64,000 nucleotides of DNA from Pogona vitticeps (Eukaryota; Chordata; Lepidosauria; Squamata; Agamidae). The translations under genes and the position numbers were made by a program. Below the pieces are notes generated by a model. The model saw nothing but the letters and a program-made list of their open reading frames with translations, made no database searches and was not told the origin of the DNA. Below, piece by piece: positions 1 through 10,146 of this stretch (position 1 is the stretch's first letter; every line of letters starts with the position of its first letter). Where the stretch lies: assembly GCF_051106095.1 (NCBI RefSeq), contig NC_135786.1:213566001-213630000 (forward strand), written 5' to 3'.

Positions 1-475
1 TTATCCTATAAATATTTTGAAGTTTGCTTCTCCCAAAAGATCTTTGAAACAGCTGGAAAATGAAACTTTTTGAAAAGAAACTTCTGATTGTCCAGTTTAA
101 AGTACATGGATTGGTTGTATCTTGAAATTGGTTCCTCCAGAGCCCCAGCTGGGCCCAATGATATACAGTAATTACATTTTACTAGTATATCATAGGGATT
201 TGGTGGACTTGTCTGTTAAGGGCATCATGTTGATTGCAAAGATCAGCCCTATTTTCCCTCTGGCTATAAACTAAGTAGTATCATATGTTGTCCACTAGGT
301 TTCTGTCAGCTCTTTCTTATTTTGTCACATAACATCAATATTTTTTTAAAAAAAGTCTTATGTGATGACAGTACACTGATGCACAAAAAATTAATATGAA
401 CAATATAGGCTTGAAATAAATTGAATGAATGTACTTGTGCAGTTGATATCCCCAAATATCTAAATTGGGAGCTGT
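1..475. other. Upstream flank, no gene seen
   Basis: AT-rich single-copy-looking DNA upstream of the promoter island. Only short open frames are present and none resembles a known protein. There is a short A/T run near 341-352. I see no repeat family that I can name. Confidence 0.5.
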
Positions 476-486
476 ATTTCCATAGG

Positions 487-731
487 GGTTCGATGGATAG
501 CTCAGTGGTTTAGATATCTGACTGCAGAACCAGAGGTTAGGAGTTTGATTCCTCACCATGCCTCCTGGGAGAAGAGCCGACCTGTGTAACCCTGGGCAAG
601 CTGCAAAGTCCAGGACGTCCCCAGAAAGGAGGGAATGGTAAATCACTCCTGAGTATTCTCTACCTGGAAAACTCTAAAAAGGGTTGCCATCAGTTGGAAC
701 TGACTTGAGAGCACATGACGACTATACTATG
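487..731 (+). mobile_element. tRNA-derived SINE (Sauria-type)
   Basis: The head carries a pol III A-box-like TAGCTCAGTGG (about 499-509) and a B-box-like GGAGTTTGATTCC (about 540-552). The body reads CCTCCTGGGAGAAGAG, then a tail AAAAAGGGTTGCCATCAGTTGGAACTGACTTGAGAG given here in shortened form: GGGTTGCCATCAG and GAACTGACTTGAGAG. A target-site duplication ATTTCCAT(A/G)GG flanks it at 476-486 and 732-742 (10 of 11 match). The same family recurs at 8748, 28275 and, inverted, at 30009, 30158 and 9211. The family assignment rests on the head, body and tail motifs; the exact subfamily name is not certain. Confidence 0.8.
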
Positions 732-742
732 ATTTCCATGGG

Positions 743-1149
743 AGTGCATCTGAGTACTAGACTGTAGAGGGAGAAAAGAAGAAGAAAAATGAGTCAAGGG
801 TGGCATTAATGGGATTTTAACCTAGGTGAAATTGCATTGATTCGGTAGTTCATTAATCATAAGGAGTGGCAACTTTGCTAATCTTGATACATCACCTCTG
901 TCTTTCTGGCTCATTTCTCCCGCCCACATCACACCATTAAGCAACGCCAGGGGTGACAAGGGAGAAGCAGCCGGCCCTACTATTGGGCGGAAAGCAAGAG
1001 AAAGAAGCGGCTGCCACAGGCAGTTGATTTGGAGATGTCCACGGGTGTGTGTGTGTGTGGCAGACAATTGTTAATAATCGTTTACTATACTTGCCTAGAG
1101 CCAACAAAAGAGGAAAGAAGAGTGTCTGTGGGATCCTTGATAGGGCTAA
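743..1149. other. Promoter-proximal upstream region
   Basis: GC content climbs toward the island. It holds an inverted CCAAT in CTATTGGGCGG near 978-988 and a GCCCGCCC-like motif (CCCGCCCAC, about 919-927). No gene or repeat is recognised. It could contribute to the core or proximal promoter of the gene whose first exon lies at 2373, but that is inference. Confidence 0.4.
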
Positions 1150-1424
1150 ATTACGCCGTCGGCCGTGGCGACTACGCACTTGGATTGCGAGCGCGCTCCG
1201 TTTGCGGTTCCGCCTCAGGCAGCGGCATGCCTTCGGCTAGAGCTTTTTCAAGGCAACAGACACGTAGCAACCACCACCACCACCACCACGTCGTCGTCGG
1301 GCATCCCTCCTCGCCAGCAAGTCCTCAGAACAAAAGCAAAACAAAAAAAAGACCTCCGGGAGGACAACTGTGAGGAGTTGCGTCTCTCCCGGAGGCAGAG
1401 GCAGGGAAAAGAGAAGGCATTGGC

Positions 1425-1434
1425 GGGGGCGGGC
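1425..1434 (+). promoter_or_regulatory. GC box (Sp1/KLF-type site)
   Basis: GGGGGCGGGC matches the GC-box core and sits in the promoter island upstream of the SDC2-like exon. CCAAT boxes lie 134 and 301 bases further on. Binding is not shown by sequence. Confidence 0.4.
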
Positions 1435-1567
1435 GAGAAACGTGAGCGGCGGCGGCGGCGGGGAAGGGATTAGTTTGGCTTTGCAAGAGGCCAAGCAGGG
1501 CCCGGGCTGCCACGGCGAGCCCCCTCTCCCTCCTTCCCTCCCCGCTTCCCACTGGCTGGACGAGCTG

Positions 1568-1572
1568 CCAAT
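1568..1572 (+). promoter_or_regulatory. CCAAT box (NF-Y-type)
   Basis: CTGCCAATCTG contains CCAAT in the forward direction inside the island. A second CCAAT is at 1735-1739. Together with the GC box this is a usual TATA-less CpG-island arrangement. A five-base motif is weak evidence alone. Confidence 0.3.
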
Positions 1573-2372
1573 CTGTGTGGGTAATGCTGCAGGAATTCTG
1601 CGCGATTTAAGGAGTCGCTCCTCGCACCGCACCGCACCGCCGAAGGAAAGCGGAGGGGAAGCGAGCCGCCAGGCGTGGGACAGCCCCGGGAGAGGCTGTA
1701 GCGAGGCGTTTGGGTGGGCTTTTTCCCCCCCCGTCCAATTTTTGGTGGCGGTCCTTTTTCTCTCTCTCCCCCTCCCGCCCTTCTGTGCCTCCCGCCTTCT
1801 TTTTTTTCCTCGCGGAAAAGTCCGCGCCTTCCTCCCGCCTGCCCAAACTTTCTTTGGCAGCGGCGGCGGGCTGGCGTGAGGGGACGAGGCACCTCCTGAG
1901 CCGCGGAGGGACGGGCTTCGGAGCCCAGCGAGGCGAGGGCGACCGGTGCGAGGCGCAGGGAAGGAAGCCAAGCCGGACGAGCGGGCGGGTGCAAGGACGC
2001 GCGGAGGGGCGACTGGGGCACCCACCGCCGCCCACCGCCCCCTTCTTTGCTCCCTCGAGGCAGCCGCCAACTCCGCCCCGAGGCGCGCCAACAAGCGGAG
2101 ACGAGGAGCTGCTGTGGCGCCGGCGCCTGGGAGAGCCCGGAGGAGCGGAGGGAAAAAAAAAAAGAAGGGGGCAAGGGGGAGCCCGCGAGCCCGTCGCTTT
2201 CGGCCCGGGGTGGGCGATCGTCGGAGGGTCCTCTGCCGGTGGGAAGCCCTCTCTGGCGCTTCCCTTTTATTTCCCCCCCCCCCCCTTTTCGGATCCTGGT
2301 GGCGTCTCTCGCTCGCTCTCGTGTCTTTTTGGTCGTGCGCGCCTGCCTGCGAAGAGCCGCCAGCCGGGAATA

Positions 2373-2432
2373 ATGTGGAACGTGTGGGTCCTGCTCGCTT
2401 TCGTCTTGACGGCCTCAGTCTCTGGGGAGACG
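2373..2432 (+). CDS. SDC2: Syndecan-2 first coding exon (signal peptide), partial gene
   Basis: Twenty codons give MWNVWVLLAF then VLTASVSGET, a classic cleavable signal peptide: short N-terminus, hydrophobic core at residues 4-13, small residues (A, S, S, G) before the likely cleavage at SG-ET. Human syndecan-2 begins MRRAWILLTL then GLVACVSAES. The positions align without gaps, with W5, L7, L8, L12, A14, V16, S17 and E19 identical and most others conservative. Other syndecans (SDC1, SDC3, SDC4) fit much worse. The exon ends right after the signal peptide, as in syndecan genes, and is followed by a GTAAGA donor. The ATG has A at -3. The family product is a single-pass heparan-sulfate proteoglycan that binds growth factors and matrix at the cell surface; only its secretion signal is encoded here. 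The reading frame is open upstream to 1710, but the hydrophobic signal sequence must be N-terminal, so 2373 is preferred. The gene name rests on 20 residues, so another secreted or membrane protein cannot be fully excluded. Confidence 0.72.
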
Positions 2433-2438
2433 GTAAGA
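2433..2438 (+). promoter_or_regulatory. SDC2: 5' splice donor of exon 1
   Basis: ACG|GTAAGA follows the last codon. GTAAG matches the U1 consensus for a strong donor. Exon 1 ends in phase 0 (20 complete codons), so the next exon should begin with a full codon. Confidence 0.8.
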
Positions 2439-2485
2439 TGGGTTTAACTTTGTGGATTTGTTTTAGGGTGGTTGTTTTCGCCGGC

Positions 2486-2487
<2 letters not shown>

Positions 2488-2538
<51 letters not shown>
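2488..2538 (+). repeat. (GT)n microsatellite
   Basis: A 51-base uninterrupted GT run begins 55 bases after the splice donor, at the downstream edge of the CpG island. Long GT runs are highly length-variable and can form Z-DNA. Confidence 0.95.
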
Positions 2539-2539
<1 letters not shown>

Positions 2540-5287
2540 AATGTGCCCAGAAATGTCATTTCCCTCTCTTAGCCCTCTTCCACCACCGGCACCCCCGTAA
2601 GCGGTTTAGCAAAACCCCGATTTCTCTGATCCTTTGGATCAACGGATGCAAATAAACGCACGCAACCCACCTCCCAGCGACAGGGCAACCTCTGTGCGCG
2701 TCTCGAATCGCCCGGAGAAACTTCGCGTGGCTTTTTCCAGTGTGCTGGAATTCTCATTCCCCCCCAACACTCTTTTTCACAACTCCGCTATTCCTGGCAG
2801 CTCACAACACAGGCGGGCAGTCCGATCCCCGCGGGTTTGAGGGTGGGCTGAGGAATTGGGGGGGGGGGTGTTTCTCGTTTCCAGAAGGGTAGCCCCTCCG
2901 AATTGGGGAGGGGGCGGCGACCGGGGACCTGGCTAAAAATGGGAGGGGGGCTTAGTTCGAAAAAAGGATGAGACTCTCTTGTTTCCACATCTGCTGTGCA
3001 GCAGTTTTGGCTGAGGTCATTCGCAGGGATCAAAACTTTCAGGCAAGGAAGGGGCAATCTGATGTAGCGGAGTGTGGACCACGAGTAGAGGGAAATCCAT
3101 TATGTTGTATGTGAGGTGCGATTTGTCTTTCTTGACTCGGAGGAGCCACTGTATTCCAAGGGGGCTGTGCCTTTCTTAAGCAGCATCTCACAACTCATGT
3201 GTCACACAGTTGTGTGTGTGATGTTGCGTTTAGGTGGTGCCTCTTTTTTCATTATTTATTTAAATAGGCGATGCTTCTCCGGAAATGGCGATTACCGCAG
3301 GCATGGCAGTCGCGTTGTTTCATGGCAAAGCTTTAGAACTGTGTTGTAAAAATAGCACTTTTTTTAAAAAAAGTGTGTATCCCACGTTGCTGAGTTTGGT
3401 CGGCAGGGCCTGTTTTTCGCACTCCTGAAAAAAAAAGTTGATAAACGTATTCAGACTTCTGAGGGCTGCTTCAGCTTTTTCAACTCCTACGGAGGACTGG
3501 AGGAGAACATGATATGATGGTGATTCTGACTTGAGATCTTGGGCGTGTTTGAAAAACAAAGCAGAACTGAGTGGATCTTTGCATTCAGTTTAATGGATCA
3601 GAATTGAATATTTGCATTATGGTGGGAAACTGCATAATATGGTTTCCTCTCCTAAAGGCAAGAAAATAATGAAGAAAGATTAATTGGATCCCACCACCTC
3701 CATCTGTGTATTAAGGCTTTCTTTCTTTGTGGCATGGATTGTTGGAATAAAATTATGTCTTCCCCTTTGGAGGGGTTTACTTTGTAGTTGAATAATAGAA
3801 CTTTTTAAAAAAGAAAACCTCTGGTGGTTTATCCCTGATGTAACCAGGGTGTTTTCCTAGTGTGCAGTGGAAGATGTATGGGCTTTTTTTTTATTGTTCA
3901 ATTTTTCCCCCTTGGCTGCCCCACTGAGGCAGAGTGGAGTTTTGTGTGGATTTTAAGATACGAGTGTGTCTGTTTACCCTGAAGTAGTCCCATTGAGTTC
4001 TTCTTCTGTATGTGTGTACGTATAAGGTTGTTGGTACACACTGAATGGTTCAGCACTGAATGTGTTTCTGATCTATGTATGGTAGAAACTACCCTTTCTC
4101 TCTCTTTCCTCTGTGGACAAGTACAAAATAGCTCAAATCCCTGCTGACTCCTGTTGCTGAAAGTGCTTGCATCCCTCGAGAAGTGTGAGGTTGTTGCAGG
4201 TCTGAACAATACGTATCGCCACCTCTTCCCTGTTGCCTTCCTATATTTGCAAATTTGGGGGGGGGGAGTAAAAAATAATTTAAAATTACATCTTACAGTT
4301 TGCATTGCGCTCCCTTCCCCCTTGCATGTTGTCTTTCTTTTTTTGTTTTTCATATATTTTGAACTTGTATAATTTGAAGTCATCCTTAAGTTCCTTTATG
4401 TACTGTAGGAGGTTGTTTGAATTTGTGATACCCCAACTAGTCTTCTTCATGTATAAAACAGGAATCAAAACTAATATATAGTAAATAATTTAAGCCAAGC
4501 TGAAATCCAACCATATGGAGATAATTTTTCCTTTCTCTATTGTTGCAATGTGATTTTAATTTTTCTTTTGATTGGCATTTGCATGGTTGCTGTCATTTTC
4601 TTTAGTTGTGGGCATTGTCAAAAGGAGTAGGAGTGGGCTTTCTATATCTGCTTCAGCTGGCATCTTTGAGAAATATTTTTAAGTATAAACATCCTGAAAG
4701 TTGGTGTGGGGGGGTGAGAGCTTTTCTGTGGTTAAAAAATGTGTAGCATCTATCAATTATGGAATATAATTCCTCCCTCTGGGTAATTGTTTTAGATGTT
4801 TCTGGGATGATCTAGCTTGTAATGTGTTTCTAAAATGGTTAGACTGGTCTTACAAAATGTTTGCAGAAACCAGCCTTGTTGGCTGCTTACATCCAGTTCC
4901 AGAATGGACTGATCATGGTTAAACAAAAATCCTACACCCGAATGTTTGTAGGTAAAGCCTGTTGAATTCAGTAGGATTTGCTTCTGAATGCAATTGCTTA
5001 GGGTGGATCTGCATATGTAAGTTTTATTGCTGTTTTTAATCTCTCTCCTATCATAAATGCAGAAATCAAAGCATTTTGGATTCAAAAATCTGCTAACATT
5101 AGTTATCGTATTCTGAACTAAAAGTTGCAGATTTATCTCCTTCATAAAATGTGCATGATAGTAATTGGTGGGAGCAGGTTCGCAAGACACCTCCCCAATT
5201 TTTTTGTGTTTTGGGTAAGTGGTTCTATGAGAACTAATGGTTTGTAATGTTAAGATTTCTAACTGTGTTGGGTATCCTATGGAAGTG
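2539..5287. other. Island shore and intron, no gene seen
   Basis: Up to about 3100 the DNA stays moderately GC-rich with G and C runs (for example GGGGGGGGG near 2862). After that it is AT-rich. No exon or named repeat is supported, apart from a short piece at 4925-5010 that resembles the lizard repeat type listed at 46205-46345. Confidence 0.5.
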
Positions 5288-5335
5288 ATGTTGTTGTTGT
5301 TTAGTTTTGTCCGGCTCTTCGTGACCCCATGGGAA
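5288..5335 (-). mobile_element. BovB 3'-end fragment
   Basis: GTTGTTGTTTAG followed by CGGCTCTTCGTGACCCCATG is the reverse complement of the BovB 3' terminus (compare 20013-20062 and 44063). Only about 48 bases remain. Confidence 0.65.
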
Positions 5336-5810
5336 TGCCATAAAAGCTTCATTTCCAAGTTCATACAGCTGCTGATATTATAATTATTTCATGCTTTTGT
5401 AGTAAAGACATCCATTAAAAAACCCACAGAAATTGATTACACTCTTTTTCTTTGAAATTCTGGGTGGCTGAATTGGTAGTGGAAATTTTTTTGTCTGCGT
5501 GCTACAAGGTTAAAGAACAAGGACTACGTGGAAACCCATAATGTTTAAAATCTGTGAATAAAAAGCATTTGAAAAAAGGTTGGCCTTTCTGATAAGCACT
5601 GGGCGATGTGCAAGTATCCATACAGTTGCCAATATTGCATTACAGTAGAGGGAGGGGTGAGCATGGCATTTGCTGAACTGAAGAAAGGAACAGTTTGCAT
5701 CTCTTCTGATTATCATCTTGAAGAATCCTTCTTCAGATGCTGAGAAGTGCTCCTACTTGTTTTGGTGAACGAGGAAATTTAGGAAATCTGATGACTCAGG
5801 ACATGTTCAG

Positions 5811-5894
5811 GGCTACAATTCCCATTAGCCACATCAAACATGATTAATAGCTGGGGATGATAGGTTTTGTAATCCAAAACATCTGGAAGGCACT
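5811..5894. repeat. Old inverted-repeat (MITE-like) fragment
   Basis: GGGCTACAATTCCCATTAG faces GATAGGTTTTGTAATCC across a central AGCTGGGGATG. This is the degraded version of a palindromic lizard repeat better seen at 24474-24605. The outer termini are not preserved well enough to show a target duplication. Confidence 0.4.
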
Positions 5895-7065
5895 AGATGA
5901 TCATATGCTGAACTAAAGGTTGTACATTTAAGCATACTTCCCTAAAAAGTACTGTATTACCTTTGACCTCCATGAGATTTTTATCATTGATTATTGCTTA
6001 TTGCGTAAAGGTGTAGTCAGATTTAGGATCATGGCACAAGGGAATAACAGTAGAAGTGTTTTAGTGACTGTTTTTCTATTCAGGGTAAACATTTTGCAAG
6101 TTTCTGAAGGTTGTTGTAGGGGGGAAAAAAGAAACGCCACAAAACTAGCAGCATATGAATGACCTCTTTGAGTTACAGTTCATAGAGATTTTATGTGAGG
6201 GATACATTTGAAATTACTGTAAGTATGTAATCTTGACTCAGCTGTAGCTGAGTTCTTTTTTCAAAGTGTGTAAACAGATTGTAACACTTCAACATCACGT
6301 TAGTCTCAAATTTGTGCTTTCCGAATCTAAGTGATCCATGCTGTTCTTCTCTCCCCCACCCCTTCATTCTTGTTCTCTCTGTCTCCTTTAATTGTTCCCT
6401 TTCTAGAAAGGTAAGCTCTAGTCAACGGTTGTTCAGAAAGCAAAATTGAAGTAGGGATCATGTTTTGGCTACAGCAGAAATAAGGAATTATAGGCATTGT
6501 GGTGCGTTAAATGAAGGAGCACGTGTTGCAGAGAAATTGCACCAGGATTATAGTAAATACTGAAAGCCCTTAATTGTGGTGACACAGTTGTGGTGCTTGG
6601 CATGTTATATGTAAACTATATTTGGATGCCTTCAAACCATTCCACATTGCCACCAGGGAGTGCTCGCTGCAGTTGTTCTAGAAGGTAATACAGAGATAAA
6701 ATTTCATCAGCCAATAATATGTGGTGTGATAATAATGTAGCTCTTTGGATGGATGGGTGAAGATGATTGTATTTTTAGAAATACCACCCTTATAAAATGG
6801 AAAAGAGTAGAAAGTTTCTTCCTTATCACTAAACTAGCTAGAGTTATGACATATTTAGAATGTTCCCAAATATTCCAGAAGTACGGCAAGTCCTGTAGAT
6901 ATTTTGAAGTAACCTCTGCATGCCCCTCTGTCAGATAGTTCTATAAAACATTTGAAAGTTCGTTGTGGATCAACTATGCCCACAATGAATGCCGAAAAGT
7001 ATCTTATTACATAAAGAGTTCATAACACTTTGAATGGCTTTGTAGCTCTTTACTTACTTACTTAC

Positions 7066-7085
7066 TCTCTCTCTCTCTCTCTCTC
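7066..7085 (+). repeat. (CT)n microsatellite next to TACT repeats
   Basis: Ten CT units follow TACTTACTTACTTACT at 7050-7065. It is a simple compound microsatellite. Confidence 0.85.
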
Positions 7086-7920
7086 CAGACAGCCTCTTAA
7101 TACTGAGCATAGGGGACTTACTTTTTTGGACCACATCTCCCATAATGGCCAGGGCTTGTAATCTAGATGAATTCAGTGCTCTACTGTAACATTTCAGGAT
7201 AGGAAGCTTCCTTAGAAGGAGTCAGAATGTTGGCCACCTAGAACAGTATTGCAGATTTGCAACTTGTGCGTCTCTGCACCGTGTTGAACTGCAGTTCACA
7301 TTCCCTAAGCAGCATAGCCATTGGTGAGAGATGACACATCAAGGAAGGGCTCCTACCTCCTCCATTTTTATATGGTTTTATTTGCTTATGCCACTTACCT
7401 GAAACAAAATTTAACTGGAACATGTGCCTGGAGTCATGTGACATCCATGGGAATCTTTGGGCCATCAGATTTACAGGACTACAGCCACAAACCCCCCTGG
7501 ACATTCTGGCTAGTGCTTCTGGCAGCTAAAATCCAGAATATCTGGAGCGCCAGATAGTCACCATCCCTTACGTATGGAGCTCCTGCTACCACCTGAAGAA
7601 ATTGGTTCCTATTTTTAAGTATTCCTGTTGGAGGAAAAAGTGGCTTGCCTGTTACAGTTCCCATATAAAATTCACTAATGCCTATTTCAATTTTGCATAC
7701 TGTGCAAAAGCTGAGACGTTGTTCATTTTTTTAAAAATTGGGAGTGAAAAGATGAACATTGGCTCAGTTGTAGGCAGAAGATTTTTTTAGGTGTACCTTC
7801 ATATACTTGCTTAAGCAGCCTTAGAACTGTTAAAACTCTGCTGAATAGCAAAATATTTCTTTTTGGAAATTATTGTTTATAAAAAAACCACGTACATTAT
7901 TAGGAATATATGATCTTGAG

Positions 7921-8263
7921 TAGAGATGGGGATATTCATATACGAATATTCCCGCACAGGTGGCATTAATGAGGGTCCAGCCCCAGGGGCCAGATGATCC
8001 ACTCACCGATCCGCCGCGAATGTGGACAGCACGATTCTACAAATGGCTCTGCGGTGTGCGATCTACTCGCTACTCCTGGCAGGAAGTGGGAGGACAAGCC
8101 TCGCTGCAAGGTTGAAGAGTGACGAGTGGATTGCGCGCTGCGGAGGCATTCGTAGAATTGCATTGGATTGGTGAGTGGACCGTCTGGCCCCATGGGGCTG
8201 GACTCTCATTAACACCACCTGTGGGGGGATATTTGTATACGAAAACAAATACTCCCATCTCTA
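7921..8263. mobile_element. Non-autonomous hAT MITE with long inverted repeats
   Basis: The ends are TAGAGATGGG and CCCATCTCTA, flanked by a perfect 8-bp target duplication ATCTTGAG (7913-7920 and 8264-8271), which is the hAT signature. Inverted similarity continues far inward: ACAGGTGGCATTAATGAG on the left faces CTCATTAACACCACCTGT on the right, followed by matching GTCCAGCCCC, GATCCACTCACC and TTCTACRAATG blocks. No transposase is encoded, so a relative must have moved it in trans. The interior is CpG-rich relative to the intron. Confidence 0.88.
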
Positions 8264-8271
8264 ATCTTGAG

Positions 8272-8747
8272 TCAATTGGTAGCGAATTAAGGCTGTTCTG
8301 CTGATGTTTTAGTGGTAGGAAATGTTTTGGTTTTTTGCTGGTATTTACATAACTGTACACCTCAACTTTGTATTTATTGCAGGGGAGTTGTTTGCTAGTG
8401 AATTTTTGTTTTTGTTTTGTTTTTTTCTTTTAAGTAATGAATGGCATGCACTGCAGTCAGATATGTTAAAGAGACACACGCTAACTGAGAGAGAAGTTTT
8501 GTCCTTCACTGTATGACAGAAAAACTGATAGTTTTGTTCCAACAGTAAATGCTAGAAAAGAGTTTTTGAGTTACATGAAATGAAAGCACAAATAATAAAA
8601 TAATGCACCTTAAATTAGTGAAAGCAGTAGATTTAAACATGGTGCAGACTACATTTGCTGACAGTTTGAAAGCAAGAGCAACTTTCAGGCTTTTAAAATA
8701 GTTTGGTATGCTCCACTGGAAGCTTTATAAGGGCTTGGTAATTGTTA
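8272..8747. other. Intron, no gene seen
   Basis: AT-rich DNA with no supported exon or named repeat. Confidence 0.5.
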
Positions 8748-8935
8748 GCTGGCTGGATAGTGCGGTATTCCCCACTGTGCCTCCTGGGAGAAGAGCCAGC
8801 CTGTGTGGCCTTGGGCAAATCACAAAGTTCCAGGATGCCCCCAGAAGAAGGAAATGGTAAACCAATTCTGCTTTTAAAAAAAATCTGAAAAGTGTTACTA
8901 TGAATTGACTTGGCAGCACTCAGTTATTAATAGTT
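8748..8935 (+). mobile_element. Sauria-type SINE, head deleted internally
   Basis: GGCTGGATAG is followed directly by TTCCCCACTGTGCCTCC, so most of the tRNA-like head between the A and B boxes is missing compared with the copy at 487. The body CTGGGAGAAGAGCCAGCCTG and tail GTTACTATGAATTGACTTGG are intact. Confidence 0.75.
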
Positions 8936-9063
8936 GTCAGGGGCAGTGTGAAAAAATGCCATGGGCTGGACAGAAGGTCCTTACGGGTTTCTCATGATTT
9001 ATTTCATTGTTTTGTTCAGTAAAATACTTCCTTCAAGATCAATTAGTTAACAGCAGGAGTTCT

Positions 9064-9064
9064 T

Positions 9065-9132
<68 letters not shown>

Positions 9133-9210
9133 TACTAGTAGTAGTAGTTGCAGTTGTAGTAGTTGTAACAATTGTAGTAGTAGTAGTCATTGCAGTAGTA
9201 GTTGTTGTAG
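9064..9210 (+). repeat. (ACT)n with inverted, interrupted (AGT)n
   Basis: About 22 perfect ACT units (9064-9131) are followed by imperfect GTAGTAGTAG tracts to 9210. The two halves are reverse complements and can fold back. The right half runs into the tail of a minus-strand SINE at 9211, suggesting that the SINE tail seeded the microsatellite. Confidence 0.9.
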
Positions 9211-9276
9211 TGTTCTGTCAACCCTTTCCAGGGTTTTCTAGGTAGAGCATATCCAGAAGTGGTTTACCCTTCTTTT
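9211..9276 (-). mobile_element. Sauria-type SINE 3' fragment
   Basis: CAACCCTTTCCAGGGTTTTC then AGAAGTGGTTTACCCTTCTT is the reverse complement of the SINE body-tail junction. Only about 66 bases remain. Confidence 0.7.
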
Positions 9277-9632
9277 AAAATAACAGATACAACTTCTGTT
9301 CTGAGCAGAAAATTCAAGTTCTGTTGAGCCCAGATGGAATTCATGCTATGAACAGATAACAGTCTAATTCTCAGAGTGCCTGTCCATATGTAGTCAAAAT
9401 TGCTGCACCCACATGCCAGAGGGTGGTACAATATACTGGAGGTCTGCAAATGTATGAATAATCTTTAGGGCAAAAGCCCTTCCCAAGAAGGGCATTTTTA
9501 AATGTAAAATATCTGTTTCATGAGGTCTCTGCATATGTTAATGTTCATTGACTCCTGGGGGTGGGATAGAAAACTGCAGGGAGAGAAGTAATGGTATTGC
9601 CTTTGAGATACAGCTGGTCATAGTGCTTGAAA

Positions 9633-9669
9633 TGGGACATGGAGTTCACATCTTGAACTCCATGTCCCA
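9633..9669. repeat. Perfect short hairpin
   Basis: TGGGACATGGAGTTCA at 9633-9648 is the exact reverse complement of 9654-9669, with a 5-base spacer CATCT. It is probably the centre of an old palindromic element, but no outer termini were recognised. Confidence 0.8.
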
Positions 9670-10111
9670 AGAAGTTAGATCATCTTGGTCTTTATTTGCA
9701 TTCTATTAGCTTTTTAAACAAATCTTCCGTGCTATTCCTGTTTAATTTATTTATTGTTTGCTCTGGTACTTGGGGGTCCTCTTCTTTAACTTTCATAAAG
9801 CAGGATAAAAGAACATCACATTGGGTGAATTTGAGGATATTTTCTGACCCCAGTCGAATTCCTATGTATTGAGGGTTAGTAACAAGCTTACCAGTGTGGT
9901 TATAGTGAGTGGAAAGGCAAAATCCGCCCTTCCTATATTTTCTTTTAAAATATTTTTATTAGTTTTGTAACAGTGTACAAAAATAAACATTGGAAAACAG
10001 CAGAGTAAAGTCAAGCAAAGGGAGGCTATCAGATCTCAAAGACATACTGTAGTGTTTTCTGTTACCTCAAAAGAGCAGCAATCTGCCACAAGCAAAGTAC
10101 ACCACTTTTAC

Positions 10112-10146
10112 TTCTGATCCTTGTTTATCAAAAACAAGGATCAGAA
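10112..10146. repeat. Perfect 15-bp hairpin plus a third copy of the arm
   Basis: TTCTGATCCTTGTTT at 10112-10126 faces AAACAAGGATCAGAA at 10132-10146 across ATCAA. GCTGATCCTTGTTTATCAAA then appears again at about 10166-10185 as a direct copy of the first arm. Confidence 0.75.

Larger units (their letters stand above)
1150..2450 (+). promoter_or_regulatory. SDC2: CpG-island promoter and GC-rich 5' leader
   Basis: This stretch is strongly GC-rich with abundant CpG, unlike the AT-rich DNA on either side. It includes a GC box GGGGGCGGGC at 1425-1434, CCAAT boxes at 1568-1572 and 1735-1739, and no convincing TATA box at a fixed distance from one start. Such islands usually fire from several dispersed start sites. 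The 3' part must be transcribed as the 5' untranslated leader of the exon ending at 2432, because the ATG at 2373 is only 60 bases from the splice donor. Exact transcription starts cannot be read from the sequence. A long GC-rich leader would be expected to make translation cap-dependent and structure-sensitive (inference). Confidence 0.85.
5336..7912. other. Intron, mostly unrecognised
   Basis: AT-rich DNA without a supported exon. Degenerate inverted-repeat pieces of the type ACTACAA(C/T)TCCCAT...GGGGAT lie at about 5811-5894, 7120-7190 and 7455-7560 and look like old MITE-like repeats. I name no family for the rest. Confidence 0.45.

Noticed and set aside
487-560. tRNA gene
   Set aside because: Only A- and B-box-like words are present, with SINE body and tail after them and a flanking target duplication.
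1237-2559. 440-residue open frame on the minus strand
   Set aside because: It is the shadow of the GC-rich promoter and the GT microsatellite (His-Thr repeats at its start) with low-complexity Arg/Pro/Gly content and no domain.
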